A stretch of DNA of 64,000 bases from an uncultured Oscillospiraceae bacterium (GTDB lineage: Bacteria > Bacillota > Clostridia > Oscillospirales > Oscillospiraceae). Below the pieces are notes generated by a model. It worked only from the letters and a program-made list of their open reading frames with translations. It was not told the DNA's origin and ran no database searches. Positions 17,817 through 26,122 of the stretch are shown here, piece after piece (position 1 is the stretch's first letter; each line of letters opens with the position of its first letter). The stretch lies in the NCBI GenBank assembly GCA_934589525.1, contig CAKTOB010000004.1, positions 44,061 to 108,060 of the forward strand. Reading direction: 5' to 3'. Made by a program: the position numbers and the translations under genes.

Positions 17817-18875
17817 TTATTCTCTCTCCCTGTTCCAAATATAAGAAGTGTAGCGTCCGCCGCTGAGTTTGATGATCTCGCCGGATTTCAGCAGATCTGC
17901 CAGTGTCCGCTGGACGGTGATCTGACTGATATCCGGGCATTTTTCCATGATTTCACTCTTGGTGATCTTGCCGAGGTGGTTTTTGATGACCTCCCGCACC
18001 CGGCCGGGCTTGGAAAGCCCCTTGGTGGTCAGCAGCTCGATCCGGCTTTCAAAATCCCGGTAAGCTGCCACCAGAACACCCAGCATATAGGTGACAAAGG
18101 GTGCATCATCGTTCGTGCCTTCGTGCCAGTTATAGGAGCTGGCTTGCAGGGCTTCGTAATAGGCCTCCTTGGTGTCGTAGATCAGCTTATCAATACTAAT
18201 ATATTTGCCCACGATATAGCCGGAGCGGTACAAGAGCAGCAGCGTCAGGAGCCTGCCCATGCGGCCGTTGCCGTCGTTGAAGGGATGGATACAGAGAAAG
18301 TCCAGTATGAAGATGGGAATCAACAGCAGCGGGTCCAGTTCTGCATCCTGCATTGCTGCTTCAAAAGCATTGCACAGTGTCGTAATGGCCTCTTGCGTTT
18401 CCCATGCCGGGACGGGTTCAAACCGAACGATTTGCGGACCGTCCGGCAATTCCTCGGCAATCACATTGTCCGAATTCTTGAAGCTGCCGCCGATGGACTT
18501 GCCGCTGTATTTGTACAGATCCTGATGAAGCTGCAAAATGATGGAGGGCTTTGGCGGGATATAGTCATGACTTTCGTGAATCGTTGCAAGTACATCACGG
18601 TATCCGGCAATCTCTTTTTCACTGCGGTTCCGGGGGATGGTCTTCTCACGAACGATTTTTTTCAGACGTTCGTTTGTTGTAACAATGCCCTCAATGCAGT
18701 TGGAGGCTTCAGTGCTCTGTATCTTTGCAACCTCCAAGAGATCAGACAGTTCATCCGCCTTTGCCTCAATAAAAAGGTTTTGCTGCCCTTTGTATTCATG
18801 AATTTGCGTCAGGTAGGCCACAACCTCCGGCGTCAGGAGCCTTTTGTATTCTGCTTTGAAGTTGAAATCTCTCAT
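17817..18875 (-). CDS. Fic family AMPylator-type protein
   Basis: 352 aa with the Fic catalytic loop HPFNDGNGRMGR (197-208), including the catalytic His197. The inhibitory motif [S/T]xxxE[G/N] is at S58-N-C-I-E62-G63, upstream of the core, so this is a class II (auto-inhibited) Fic protein. A C-terminal winged-helix region (about 290-350) could bind DNA. It usually transfers AMP (or another NMP) to a target protein. It is the first gene of the type I R-M operon, directly behind the promoter, so it may be autoregulatory or an added anti-phage effector. GAGGA precedes the ATG. Confidence 0.88.
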   Translation of the reverse strand: MRDFNFKAEYKRLLTPEVVAYLTQIHEYKGQQNLFIEAKADELSDLLEVAKIQSTEASNCIEGIVTTNERLKKIVREKTIPRNRSEKEIAGYRDVLATIHESHDYIPPKPSIILQLHQDLYKYSGKSIGGSFKNSDNVIAEELPDGPQIVRFEPVPAWETQEAITTLCNAFEAAMQDAELDPLLLIPIFILDFLCIHPFNDGNGRMGRLLTLLLLYRSGYIVGKYISIDKLIYDTKEAYYEALQASSYNWHEGTNDDAPFVTYMLGVLVAAYRDFESRIELLTTKGLSKPGRVREVIKNHLGKITKSEIMEKCPDISQITVQRTLADLLKSGEIIKLSGGRYTSYIWNRERE

Positions 18876-18931
18876 TCAATTTCCTCACTTGACTTTCAAT
18901 TTTATCATATTCCCGTCAATGATACAGTTAT

Positions 18932-18960
18932 AGTATATAGACGAATTTCTTCCCTGTCAA
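18932..18960 (-). promoter_or_regulatory. Sigma-A promoter of the fic-hsd operon
   Basis: On the minus strand: perfect TTGACA (18960-18955), 17-bp spacer, TATACT (18937-18932). Transcription would start near 18925, giving a leader of about 50 nt to fic. This is one of the best promoters in the window and is likely constitutive unless repressed. Confidence 0.8.
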
Positions 18961-19534
18961 CCTCATCTTTATCATAGCTTCCATAATGAATAAATTGAAA
19001 ATACTTTAGCTGTAATTGCTGAACTTAGATGCAGTACGGTGCATTCTTTCCTGTTCAGAAAAGGAAGCCTGCACCGATCAATGATGCAAGAGCCGAACAG
19101 ATAAATCCGGTCTGCCCCATATTGGGCCGCCAAGGCCGCAATGCTTATTTGAATCCAGGGTTGCTATTCCCCTTTATGTCGCCTTCCCTTCCCATCTTCC
19201 TATTCATCATGGCCCCTTTTTCTGCCAATAATTCTGCCGAAGAAACCGCTGACGGCGACCTGGGCGGGAGGGTGATTTTTGAGGGAATCAGACGGCCCCT
19301 GAGGATTTGGGATGGGGAACGGCGAACAAGCACAATGGGTATGGGATAACGCCATACTGCCCTATAAAATGATGACTCGGTGCAATATGGGATGCTGTTC
19401 TTTCATTTACGGTTCACTGGGGGCTGTTCGTTTTTGTAAACTGTTTGATTGCACTTGTATGGCGAAGTTGCGCCGGAACTGAAATGCATATTGGGTAATA
19501 TGGCAAAAATTATGGACGAAATTTTAATAAATTA
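18961..19534. other. Junction between the R-M and signalling modules, no intact gene
   Basis: Apart from the decayed spoVT 5' copy, there is only low-information sequence. CATATT-GGGT-AATATG at 19487-19502 is a perfect 6-bp inverted repeat 33 bp upstream of the next -35 box and could be an operator. Related CATATTGGG / ATATGGG words occur near 19118 and 19390. Confidence 0.45.
19165..19325 (+). pseudogene. Decayed copy of the spoVT upstream region and first codons
   Basis: By eye this stretch aligns with 9430-9630. Shared features are CTTCCCATCTTCC, CCCCTTTT, GAAGAAACCGC, GACCTGGG, ATCAGACGG and CCCTGAGGAT, ending GGGATGGGGAACGG where the true gene has GGGAGGGTGACCCG. The ribosome site and the middle of the AbrB helix region are deleted, and the frame is broken. 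It looks like an old attachment-site remnant at the border of the two cargo modules. Confidence 0.65.
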
Positions 19535-19563
19535 TTGAAAATGTGACAAAGAAGATGTATAGT
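19535..19563 (+). promoter_or_regulatory. Sigma-A promoter of the signalling operon
   Basis: TTGAAA (19535-19540), 17-bp spacer, TATAGT (19558-19563), placing the start near 19570 and a 64-nt leader before the protease-FHA gene. The next ten genes follow with gaps of 8-26 bp, so this one promoter probably serves 19634-30423. Confidence 0.75.
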
Positions 19564-19633
19564 AGCTATAGCGGTTTGCGGATAAGCGCATAACAGTGTC
19601 CAATTCATAAAGGAAGAAAGCGAGGAATCAGAA

Positions 19634-20881
19634 ATGAAGAAAAGAATTTTGGCGTTGGTCACAGCCTGTATGCTGTGCCTTTCCGGACTTTTTGTGCCGG
19701 TTTACGCCGCCACGGCAGGAGGAACCTCCAAAATGTTGGAGCAGGTGAAAGACAGCGTGGTGGCCCTTTATGTCGTGGGATACGATGCAAGCGGTAAAGC
19801 CCGGGGTGTTTGTTCCGGAAGCGCCTTTGCCGTTGGAAAAGCGGGAAAAGATTCCGACGTTTTTCTTACAAACTGGCACGTGGTGACTGTGGACGGAAAA
19901 TTTCCTACGGAACTGGTAAGAATCTGGATCATGAAGGAAAACTGTGCCATTTTGTCCAATTATGAGCCGGATCCAAACAATTCTATTGAGTGCCGGGTAC
20001 TGACAACGACCTCCGGGTATCCGGATTACGCCGTAATCAAAATGCAGAAGTTTGAGCCGGGCTACAAGGCCCTTCCGTTGCTTCCGGTAGAAAAGGTAAC
20101 GAAGGGAACCACTGTATATGCCCTGGGTTTCCCCGGTGTTGTGGAGGCCAGCTCCGTTGAACACTTTGGCGGCTCCAATCTTACGGCCACAAACGGCATC
20201 ATTTCCCGGTTCGGACAGCTGAACTGGGCGGGAAATACCAACACCATTTTTCACACCGCCACCATTTCCAGCGGAAACTCCGGCGGCCCGCTGGTGACGG
20301 AGGACGGTGCCGTCATCGGCATCAACACCTATGGTGTTGGGGAGACGGGGCTTGATTATTCCTGCGCCATTTACATTGACTATGCCATGGAGGGGCTGGA
20401 TGCTCTGGGTATTCAGTACAGTCTCTACTCCAAGTCTTGGATGATCGGTGTCGGCGTGGCTGTAGCCGTGCTGGTGCTTGCTGCGGTCGTTGTGATTGTG
20501 TGTGTGCGGAAGAAAGGCAAAGGCGGCGGTACTGGCGGTGGTGGCGGCACTGGCACTGGCGGTGGCACTGATGTCAGTCCCATAATGAAGTTCAAACTGC
20601 TTTCCGCTACAGGAGCGACCTATAATCTAAGCGGTACTACGACCATGATCGGCCGGGATCCGTCCTGTCAGATCTGTCTCCCGGCAGATACCAAGGGAAT
20701 CAGCCGGAGGCACTGCCAGTTGGTGATCCAGGGAAATGACTTGATCCTGACGGATATGGGCTCCACCTACGGAACCTATATTCACGAAAAGCAGATCCCT
20801 GCCAATACGCCTGTTAAGCTCCATTCCGGTTCGTATTTCTGTCTGGGCGGGCCGAACCATAATCGGTTTACCGTATTATAA
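19634..20881 (+). CDS. Secreted trypsin-like (HtrA-type) protease with cytoplasmic FHA domain
   Basis: 415 aa. Signal peptide (1-25, cleavage near VYA/AT), then an S1C-type serine protease domain (about 33-260) with the intact triad His82 (TNWHVV), Asp131 (GYPDYAVI) and Ser216 (SSGNSGGPL). A membrane segment (about 270-291), a Gly/Thr-rich linker (297-312) and a C-terminal FHA domain (about 318-413) follow. The FHA phosphothreonine-binding residues GR (340-341) and SRRH (357-360) are present. The topology puts the protease outside and the FHA domain inside, so the protein can couple cytoplasmic Ser/Thr phosphorylation to an external protease or the reverse. First gene of the signalling operon. 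There is no PDZ domain. Confidence 0.88.
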   Translation: MKKRILALVTACMLCLSGLFVPVYAATAGGTSKMLEQVKDSVVALYVVGYDASGKARGVCSGSAFAVGKAGKDSDVFLTNWHVVTVDGKFPTELVRIWIMKENCAILSNYEPDPNNSIECRVLTTTSGYPDYAVIKMQKFEPGYKALPLLPVEKVTKGTTVYALGFPGVVEASSVEHFGGSNLTATNGIISRFGQLNWAGNTNTIFHTATISSGNSGGPLVTEDGAVIGINTYGVGETGLDYSCAIYIDYAMEGLDALGIQYSLYSKSWMIGVGVAVAVLVLAAVVVIVCVRKKGKGGGTGGGGGTGTGGGTDVSPIMKFKLLSATGATYNLSGTTTMIGRDPSCQICLPADTKGISRRHCQLVIQGNDLILTDMGSTYGTYIHEKQIPANTPVKLHSGSYFCLGGPNHNRFTVL

Positions 20882-20892
20882 GGAGGGTGCAT

Positions 20893-21246
20893 ATGGAAAT
20901 CATGCGCTGTCCAAAAGGGCATTTTTATGACAAGGAAAAAGCGGACACCTGCCCGGTCTGTGCCAAGAACGGATGCACAAACGATCCAGAACTGAGCGAT
21001 GATTCTAAATCTAATATTGTTGAACTCCACAGAGGTTGCAGCATTCGCTTGGATGGAATCATTACCATTACCCATGACGATATGAATGACCGCTTTGTTG
21101 TGAAACCGGAGCACGAAAGCCTTGTACGCCTGAATGGAAACATCATTACGGAAATGACGATTCTGGATCGTGACGATGAATTAATGTTGGGCAATACACG
21201 GGCCTATTTGGATTTGCCGCAAAGGGCCTATGGCTATCATAAATAA
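20893..21246 (+). CDS. Small zinc-ribbon protein, paralogue of the next gene
   Basis: 117 aa. Its first 25 residues (MEIMRCPKGHFYD...CPVCA) match the start of the following protein and form a zinc-ribbon-like knuckle (CPKGH...CPxC). The rest (about 45-110) resembles a short or degenerate FHA fold: an RLDGIITI strand, ERxVVKPEHxSLVRLNGN-like block and MLGNTRAYL. Standard FHA binding residues are absent. The start is ATG 20893, six bases after AGGAGG; GTG at 20887 would overlap the ribosome site. It is likely a cytoplasmic adaptor of the kinase-FHA system. Confidence 0.7.
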   Translation: MEIMRCPKGHFYDKEKADTCPVCAKNGCTNDPELSDDSKSNIVELHRGCSIRLDGIITITHDDMNDRFVVKPEHESLVRLNGNIITEMTILDRDDELMLGNTRAYLDLPQRAYGYHK

Positions 21247-21272
21247 GGAACAAAAAACAGGAGGAACATATC

Positions 21273-22058
21273 ATGGAAGTTATTCGCTGCCCCAAGGGTC
21301 ATTTTTACGATGCCGATAAGAACACCACCTGCCCCGCCTGCGCCAAGGAAAGCGGAAATCAGGAATTCAGTTATGGCCACGAAGGCCCGGGAGGAAATGC
21401 ACCTACCACCTATTCCGCTACGGAGCCCATTACAGATGGCGGATACACACCTCCGGCGGGTGCGGCCGGAAACATGATGGATACACAGGCGTTTGTGGAT
21501 CCCGGAAAGAAAAATGTGGATCCCATCATCAAAACGGAACCCATTGACCCGGTGCATGGTGCTGTCCCTCCCTATGATCCAAAGAGTGGGGCAAATAAAA
21601 AGGTAGACGATTATGATGGAACACTTCCCCTGGGCTTTATCCCTGGAGGGAATGGCTCCAATGGAGGCACTGCGCCGCTATCCGGTGACTCCTTTATTGA
21701 TCACATCCAATCCTTCAATCCCGTGACCGGCTGGCTGGTCTGCATCAAGGGCTCCAATAAGGGAACGGATTACCGCATCCGCAGCCAATACAATTACATT
21801 GGCAGAGCAAAACATATGGATATTTGCATTTCCGGTGACGAGTACATCAGTGCCGAAAAGGCAGCGATCCTGGCCTACGACGATGTGGAAAGAAAGTTCT
21901 TTATCGCCCCCGGCATGGGCCACAACCTGATCCGGCTCAATGACAAAATGGTCATGGGCTCGGAACTGCTGCACCCCTACGACAAAATCACCATTGGTAA
22001 GACCGTCCTTCTCTTTGTCCCTCTTTGCGGCGAGGAATTCGACTGGGCAGAGAACTGA
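21273..22058 (+). CDS. Zinc-ribbon plus FHA-like adaptor protein
   Basis: 261 aa. N-terminal zinc knuckle (CPKGHFYD...CPACA, residues 6-24), a long low-complexity Gly/Pro/Asp linker (about 30-145), then an FHA-like domain (about 150-255: GWLVCIKGSNKGTDYRIR, YNYIGRAKHMDICI, HNLIRLND). The GR of the FHA site is kept. The Ser/His binding motif is replaced by an EYISAEKAA-type sequence, so phosphopeptide binding may be altered. Co-transcribed between the protease-FHA and membrane-FHA genes. No transmembrane segment. Confidence 0.72.
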   Translation: MEVIRCPKGHFYDADKNTTCPACAKESGNQEFSYGHEGPGGNAPTTYSATEPITDGGYTPPAGAAGNMMDTQAFVDPGKKNVDPIIKTEPIDPVHGAVPPYDPKSGANKKVDDYDGTLPLGFIPGGNGSNGGTAPLSGDSFIDHIQSFNPVTGWLVCIKGSNKGTDYRIRSQYNYIGRAKHMDICISGDEYISAEKAAILAYDDVERKFFIAPGMGHNLIRLNDKMVMGSELLHPYDKITIGKTVLLFVPLCGEEFDWAEN

Positions 22059-22077
22059 AGACGGAGGAACAGGAAAA

Positions 22078-22827
22078 ATGGACAGTGAGAAGAATAAGCT
22101 CCGTGCCAAGGAATACGGTTACATAGAAATGTGGATCCATGCGCTGTTAGAGGTCTTTGGGTGGTTTATTTGGCGGCCTATCTGGATTTACAGAGTTACA
22201 AAGGCAGTCAATAAACTGGACAATTCCCAGGATCGAACTCCGGCAGGGGCCATGCTTCTGAATCTGTTTGTTCCGTTTTACTGGGTATTCTGGCAGTATA
22301 CCGTGGTCAATATGCTGGATGCACATGGGGCAAAGCGTGGAGAGAACGCAGACAATGGGGCAATCGTTCTGGTGTTTGCCTTTCTGCTGCCCGTCGTCAA
22401 TGTATTTCTGATCCAGCACTGGCTGAACCGGGAAGCTCTGTGGACAGCTCAAAAACTTCTGCCCCAGCCGCCCCAGGCCCAAGAAACTCCAACGCTGCCT
22501 GGTGATTTGTCTGGCGGTCAGGGATACACGGTGCCGGAATGGCTGCTGGTTGCTCAAAACGGTCTGGCAGTCCCGGTGGAAAAGAGCGTGATGCTGATTG
22601 GCAGAAGCTCTGAGTGTGATATTCATTTTCGGGAAGATGCCACGGACGTGAGTAGGCGGCATTGCCGCATTGAGGTTCAGGGGGGCCATGTTCGCCTGAC
22701 AGACCTGGGCTCTACCTGCGGCACCTACCTTCGGGGAGAAAAACTGACCCCCAATGTACCGGTGCTGCTTCACAAAGGGGATACCTTTGCACTGGGCAAG
22801 AGAAACCACACGTTTACATTGGGATAA
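22078..22827 (+). CDS. DUF4234-like membrane protein with C-terminal FHA domain
   Basis: 249 aa. The N-terminal half has about three hydrophobic segments (20-40, 58-80, 94-114) with the YGYIEMWIHALLE / WRPIWIYRVTKAVN pattern seen in DUF4234-type proteins. A Pro-rich linker leads to a canonical FHA domain (about 155-248) with GRSSECDI (G175, R176), SRRH (192-195) and the LGSTCGTYL turn. The FHA module would sit in the cytoplasm next to the membrane and tether phosphorylated partners. GGAGG precedes the ATG. Confidence 0.78.
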   Translation: MDSEKNKLRAKEYGYIEMWIHALLEVFGWFIWRPIWIYRVTKAVNKLDNSQDRTPAGAMLLNLFVPFYWVFWQYTVVNMLDAHGAKRGENADNGAIVLVFAFLLPVVNVFLIQHWLNREALWTAQKLLPQPPQAQETPTLPGDLSGGQGYTVPEWLLVAQNGLAVPVEKSVMLIGRSSECDIHFREDATDVSRRHCRIEVQGGHVRLTDLGSTCGTYLRGEKLTPNVPVLLHKGDTFALGKRNHTFTLG

Positions 22828-22853
22828 ACCACAAAGAACGCAGGTGAAAGCAG

Positions 22854-24083
22854 ATGGCAGGAAACAAAAGAACAACCATACAAAAGCTGGCGGTGCTTCA
22901 AACCCGGCTCATGCTCGTAGGGATCGTGCTGGCGGTCGCCTGCGGTATCTGCACAGTCTTGCTGCGCCACGAAAAGGAGCCGGAACCGGAGCTGGTACTG
23001 CCAACGGTGCCGTTTATGTCCGGGCCGTGGACGGAGCAGCCGGAAGCAAAGGAAACACAACCGGAACCTTCAAAAGCAGAGGAACAGGCACTGCCGGATG
23101 AAACAACTGCGCCGGTATCACAGGTGCACCCCTCCGTTCCGGTGTTTCCGCCCATGACGGCCCCCGTGGAGGAGCCCCAGCAGGAATTGAAAGCGGAGGA
23201 GAAACAGTTTCATATCTGGTTCTTTGCTGCCATCCTTTTGGACGTTCTTCTTGGGATAGATTTGGTGATGCTGGTGCTTACCCATAAGAGTCTGAAGAAG
23301 GAGCAGGCGAAGCAGGCACTGATTAAACCTGCCTGGCATCCGGAACAGCCGAAAATCGGCAAAGTGCACGGCATTGGGGCCCGTTCCTATCAGCAGGACA
23401 GCCTTGGCCATACGTCCGTGCTGGGAGGCAGCGGCATTCTGGCCATGGTTGCCGACGGCATGGGGGGTCTTGCCGGTGGAGACCAGGTCAGTCAGCAGAT
23501 CATTATGAGCGGCCTCAATTACGGAGCTGCCATGACATCCTGCCAGGAGACCAATCCGCTGGTGGATATGGTGCGCAGCATCAATGGGGACATCAACCGG
23601 ATGCTGGGCCCGGATCTGATTTATAAATGCGGCTCCACCTTTATTGCAGTGCTGAATATCAAAAACCGGTTCCACTGGATCTCCATCGGTGACAGCCGCA
23701 TCTACCTCTATCGGGCGGGATTTGTCAATCAGCTGAATACGGACCATGATTTGATGCAGCTGTGGATGCCGGAGATCCTGGCGGGAAGCCGCAGCTATGC
23801 CACAGCGGCCCAGAATCCGGAGGGGCGGAAGCTCACCAGCTTTATCGGCATGGGAGAGCTGAAATATGTAGATTACAGCCGTCAGGCCCTTCGGCTTCGG
23901 CCGGGAGACAGGCTGGTGCTGCTGACGGACGGGATCTACGGTGCCGTTTCGCCGGAGACACTGGCCGCCATTCTCAAAGAAAACACCGATGTATCCGATG
24001 CTGCCCAGGCCCTGGAACGTGCGGTGCAGGCAGCGGGGCTTCCCTACCAGGATAATTATACCGCACTGATCCTGGGCTATTGA
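22854..24083 (+). CDS. Membrane-anchored PP2C-type Ser/Thr phosphatase
   Basis: 409 aa. Two transmembrane segments (about 14-36 and 120-143) flank an acidic, Pro-rich extracellular loop of about 85 residues. The cytoplasmic PPM/PP2C domain (about 170-408) has the metal-binding motifs RSYQQDS (D182), MVADGMGG (D201, G202), GDSRIYLYR, LLTDGIYG and DNYTALIL. All metal ligands look intact, so it should dephosphorylate Ser/Thr residues placed by the neighbouring kinases. The two-TM loop architecture suggests that an extracellular input controls it. Confidence 0.88.
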   Translation: MAGNKRTTIQKLAVLQTRLMLVGIVLAVACGICTVLLRHEKEPEPELVLPTVPFMSGPWTEQPEAKETQPEPSKAEEQALPDETTAPVSQVHPSVPVFPPMTAPVEEPQQELKAEEKQFHIWFFAAILLDVLLGIDLVMLVLTHKSLKKEQAKQALIKPAWHPEQPKIGKVHGIGARSYQQDSLGHTSVLGGSGILAMVADGMGGLAGGDQVSQQIIMSGLNYGAAMTSCQETNPLVDMVRSINGDINRMLGPDLIYKCGSTFIAVLNIKNRFHWISIGDSRIYLYRAGFVNQLNTDHDLMQLWMPEILAGSRSYATAAQNPEGRKLTSFIGMGELKYVDYSRQALRLRPGDRLVLLTDGIYGAVSPETLAAILKENTDVSDAAQALERAVQAAGLPYQDNYTALILGY

Positions 24084-24092
24084 GGTAGGCCT

Positions 24093-25382
24093 ATGCAACT
24101 GGATCTTTGCTTACGCTGTATGGTTGGCACAGTCTGGGGCGGTGTATGTGACCATTGCGGAAAGGCGCCGCCGGAAAACCGGAATCCGGCAGCACTGCCT
24201 CCACAGACGATCCTCCATGGCCGCTACTTCCTGGGCTATCCCTTAGGTGTTGGCGGATTCGGGATCACCTATGCGGCACTGGATCTGGAAAAGCGTGTTC
24301 GGGTGGCGGTCAAAGAGCTGTTTCCGGGGAGCAAGGTCCACCGGCAACAGAGTACCGGTGCCGTATTGCCCAATTTGGGGCAGGAAAATCAGATCCATGC
24401 GCTCCAACTGGCCTTTGAGAAAGAAGCAAAAACGCTTATGACCCTTCAGGGACAGCCTGGTGTAGTACAGATTTACCACGCATTCAGCGAAAACAACACC
24501 GTTTACTACGTTATGGAGTTTCTCGAAGGGGAGGACCTGCGCAGTTTCCTGGAACGATCCGGCCCCATGGCTTGGGAGCACTTTGCGCCCAAGCTGCGGA
24601 TTTTGCTGGATGGACTGGAACGGCTGCACCGTTCCGGGATGATCCACCGGGACATCAGCCCGGACAACATCTTTCTGACGACCCAGGGGGGCTGCTGCCT
24701 GATCGATTTTGGCTCCGTGCGGGCCTATCAGGAGGTGGACCATTTTACGACCCACTTAAAGCAGTGCTTTGCCCCCTGGGAGCAGTTCTTTTCCCAGAGC
24801 AAGCAGGGGCCATGGACGGATATTTACGCTTTGTGCGTAACGGCCTACTATACCCTGTCAGGAACCCTGCCCCCTACAGCGCTCAGCCGCCGCCAGCAAG
24901 ATACGATGGTGCCTCTGGGCAGCCTTTGCCCGGGGCTGCCCCAAAACGTGGTGGAGGCATTTACCAGGGGCATGGCTGTGGAGGCGAAAAACCGGATACA
25001 GTCTGTGGGGGAACTGCGTGCCCTGCTTTTTCCAACGAGAAGCTTTGGCAGCACCGGAAACGGCCCATACAGGATGCTTATTTGTCTCTCCGGCATTTAT
25101 GCGGGGAAAAACTGGACATTGCAGCCGGGCTGTGCCATCCGCTTTGGCAGGGGCAATGACTGCCAGATACGCTATCCACAGAAGACCCAGGGGGTCAGCC
25201 GTGATCAGTGCCTGCTGTATGTGAACCAGCAGGGAAATGTGTTTGTGCGGGATGAACACTCCAGCTATGGCACATATTTGGTAACAAATGGAAAGGTGGA
25301 GCGGATCGCACCGGAACAATGGGTTTCGGTGGATATCTCCGGATTCGGATTTGGAAAGAATGAGCTTTTTCAGATCCAGTGA
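24093..25382 (+). CDS. Soluble Ser/Thr kinase with zinc ribbon and C-terminal FHA domain
   Basis: 429 aa. Zinc ribbon at the N-terminus (C6-x2-C9 ... C19-x2-C22). Kinase domain about 44-315 with the Gly-rich loop LGVGGFG (51-57), catalytic Lys74 (VAVKEL), HRDISPDN (185-192) and DFG (205-207). The C-terminal FHA domain (about 326-428) has FGRGND (G352, R353) and VSRDQ, with SSYGTY near 391. No membrane segment, so it is the cytoplasmic kinase of the system. It differs from the five downstream receptor kinases in having DFG rather than DLG and FHA rather than an ectodomain, and could be the hub that docks phosphorylated partners. Confidence 0.9.
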   Translation: MQLDLCLRCMVGTVWGGVCDHCGKAPPENRNPAALPPQTILHGRYFLGYPLGVGGFGITYAALDLEKRVRVAVKELFPGSKVHRQQSTGAVLPNLGQENQIHALQLAFEKEAKTLMTLQGQPGVVQIYHAFSENNTVYYVMEFLEGEDLRSFLERSGPMAWEHFAPKLRILLDGLERLHRSGMIHRDISPDNIFLTTQGGCCLIDFGSVRAYQEVDHFTTHLKQCFAPWEQFFSQSKQGPWTDIYALCVTAYYTLSGTLPPTALSRRQQDTMVPLGSLCPGLPQNVVEAFTRGMAVEAKNRIQSVGELRALLFPTRSFGSTGNGPYRMLICLSGIYAGKNWTLQPGCAIRFGRGNDCQIRYPQKTQGVSRDQCLLYVNQQGNVFVRDEHSSYGTYLVTNGKVERIAPEQWVSVDISGFGFGKNELFQIQ

Positions 25383-25390
25383 GGGTTGCT

Positions 25391-26110
25391 ATGGAAATTG
25401 AATGTTTTAAGTACTCTGCTATTGGAAACCGTCCTGTAAATGAGGACAGTGTTTTCTGTGAAAAAAACGGTGCACAAAGTGTCTGCGCTGTGGTCTGCGA
25501 CGGCCTGGGGGGGCATGGCGGCGGAAAGGATGCCTCTCAAATCGGTGTTGCGGCACTGAAATGGGAGCAGGAAATCTTGCCCTCTGAAAAGGAACTGCGG
25601 GCCCGGTTTGAAGCTGCGAACCGGGAGATCATCGCCCGGCGCTCAGACCCCAGACAGATGAAAACCACAGCGGTGGCTCTTTACGTCTCCGGGAATCAGG
25701 CCTGTTGGTGCCACATGGGGGATACCCGGCTGTATCATTACTTCAACGGGGAACTCAAGGATTACACCAATGACCACAGTGTCTGCCAGGTGGCGGTTCG
25801 TATGGGAGAAATCACTCGGCGGGATATTCCGGGTCACCCGGACAGAAGCAAGATACTGCGTGCCCTGGGCTCTGAAAGCATTGAACCGGAAGTGCACCCG
25901 GTGGTAACGCTGGAACCGGGATTTCACGCCTTCCTGCTGTGCAGCGACGGCTTGTGGGAACGGCTGCAGGAAGACGAGATCATGCTGGACCTTCATAAGG
26001 CAGTCAACCCGGAACAGTGGCTTTTTGATTTGCGTGTCCGGGCCGAGATCCGGAAGCATTCGGATGTGGACAATAACACTGCTGTGGCACTGTATGTCAT
26101 GGTGGATTAG
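25391..26110 (+). CDS. Soluble PP2C-family Ser/Thr phosphatase
   Basis: 239 aa. A compact PPM phosphatase with GNRPVNEDS, VVCDGLGGHGGG, HMGDTRLYHY, LLCSDGLWE and DNNTAVALYV, the complete metal-binding set. No membrane segment. The ATG lies 8 bp after the stop of the FHA kinase, behind GAGGG. It is the second PP2C in the operon and probably acts on cytoplasmic phosphoproteins, while the membrane PP2C acts near receptors. Confidence 0.9.
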   Translation: MEIECFKYSAIGNRPVNEDSVFCEKNGAQSVCAVVCDGLGGHGGGKDASQIGVAALKWEQEILPSEKELRARFEAANREIIARRSDPRQMKTTAVALYVSGNQACWCHMGDTRLYHYFNGELKDYTNDHSVCQVAVRMGEITRRDIPGHPDRSKILRALGSESIEPEVHPVVTLEPGFHAFLLCSDGLWERLQEDEIMLDLHKAVNPEQWLFDLRVRAEIRKHSDVDNNTAVALYVMVD

Positions 26111-26122
26111 GAGTGTGAGAAC

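Noticed and set aside
16254..18977. 907-codon plus-strand open frame opposite hsdM and fic
   Set aside because: The motifs, overlaps and promoter of hsdM and fic on the minus strand are unambiguous; the plus frame is an antisense shadow.
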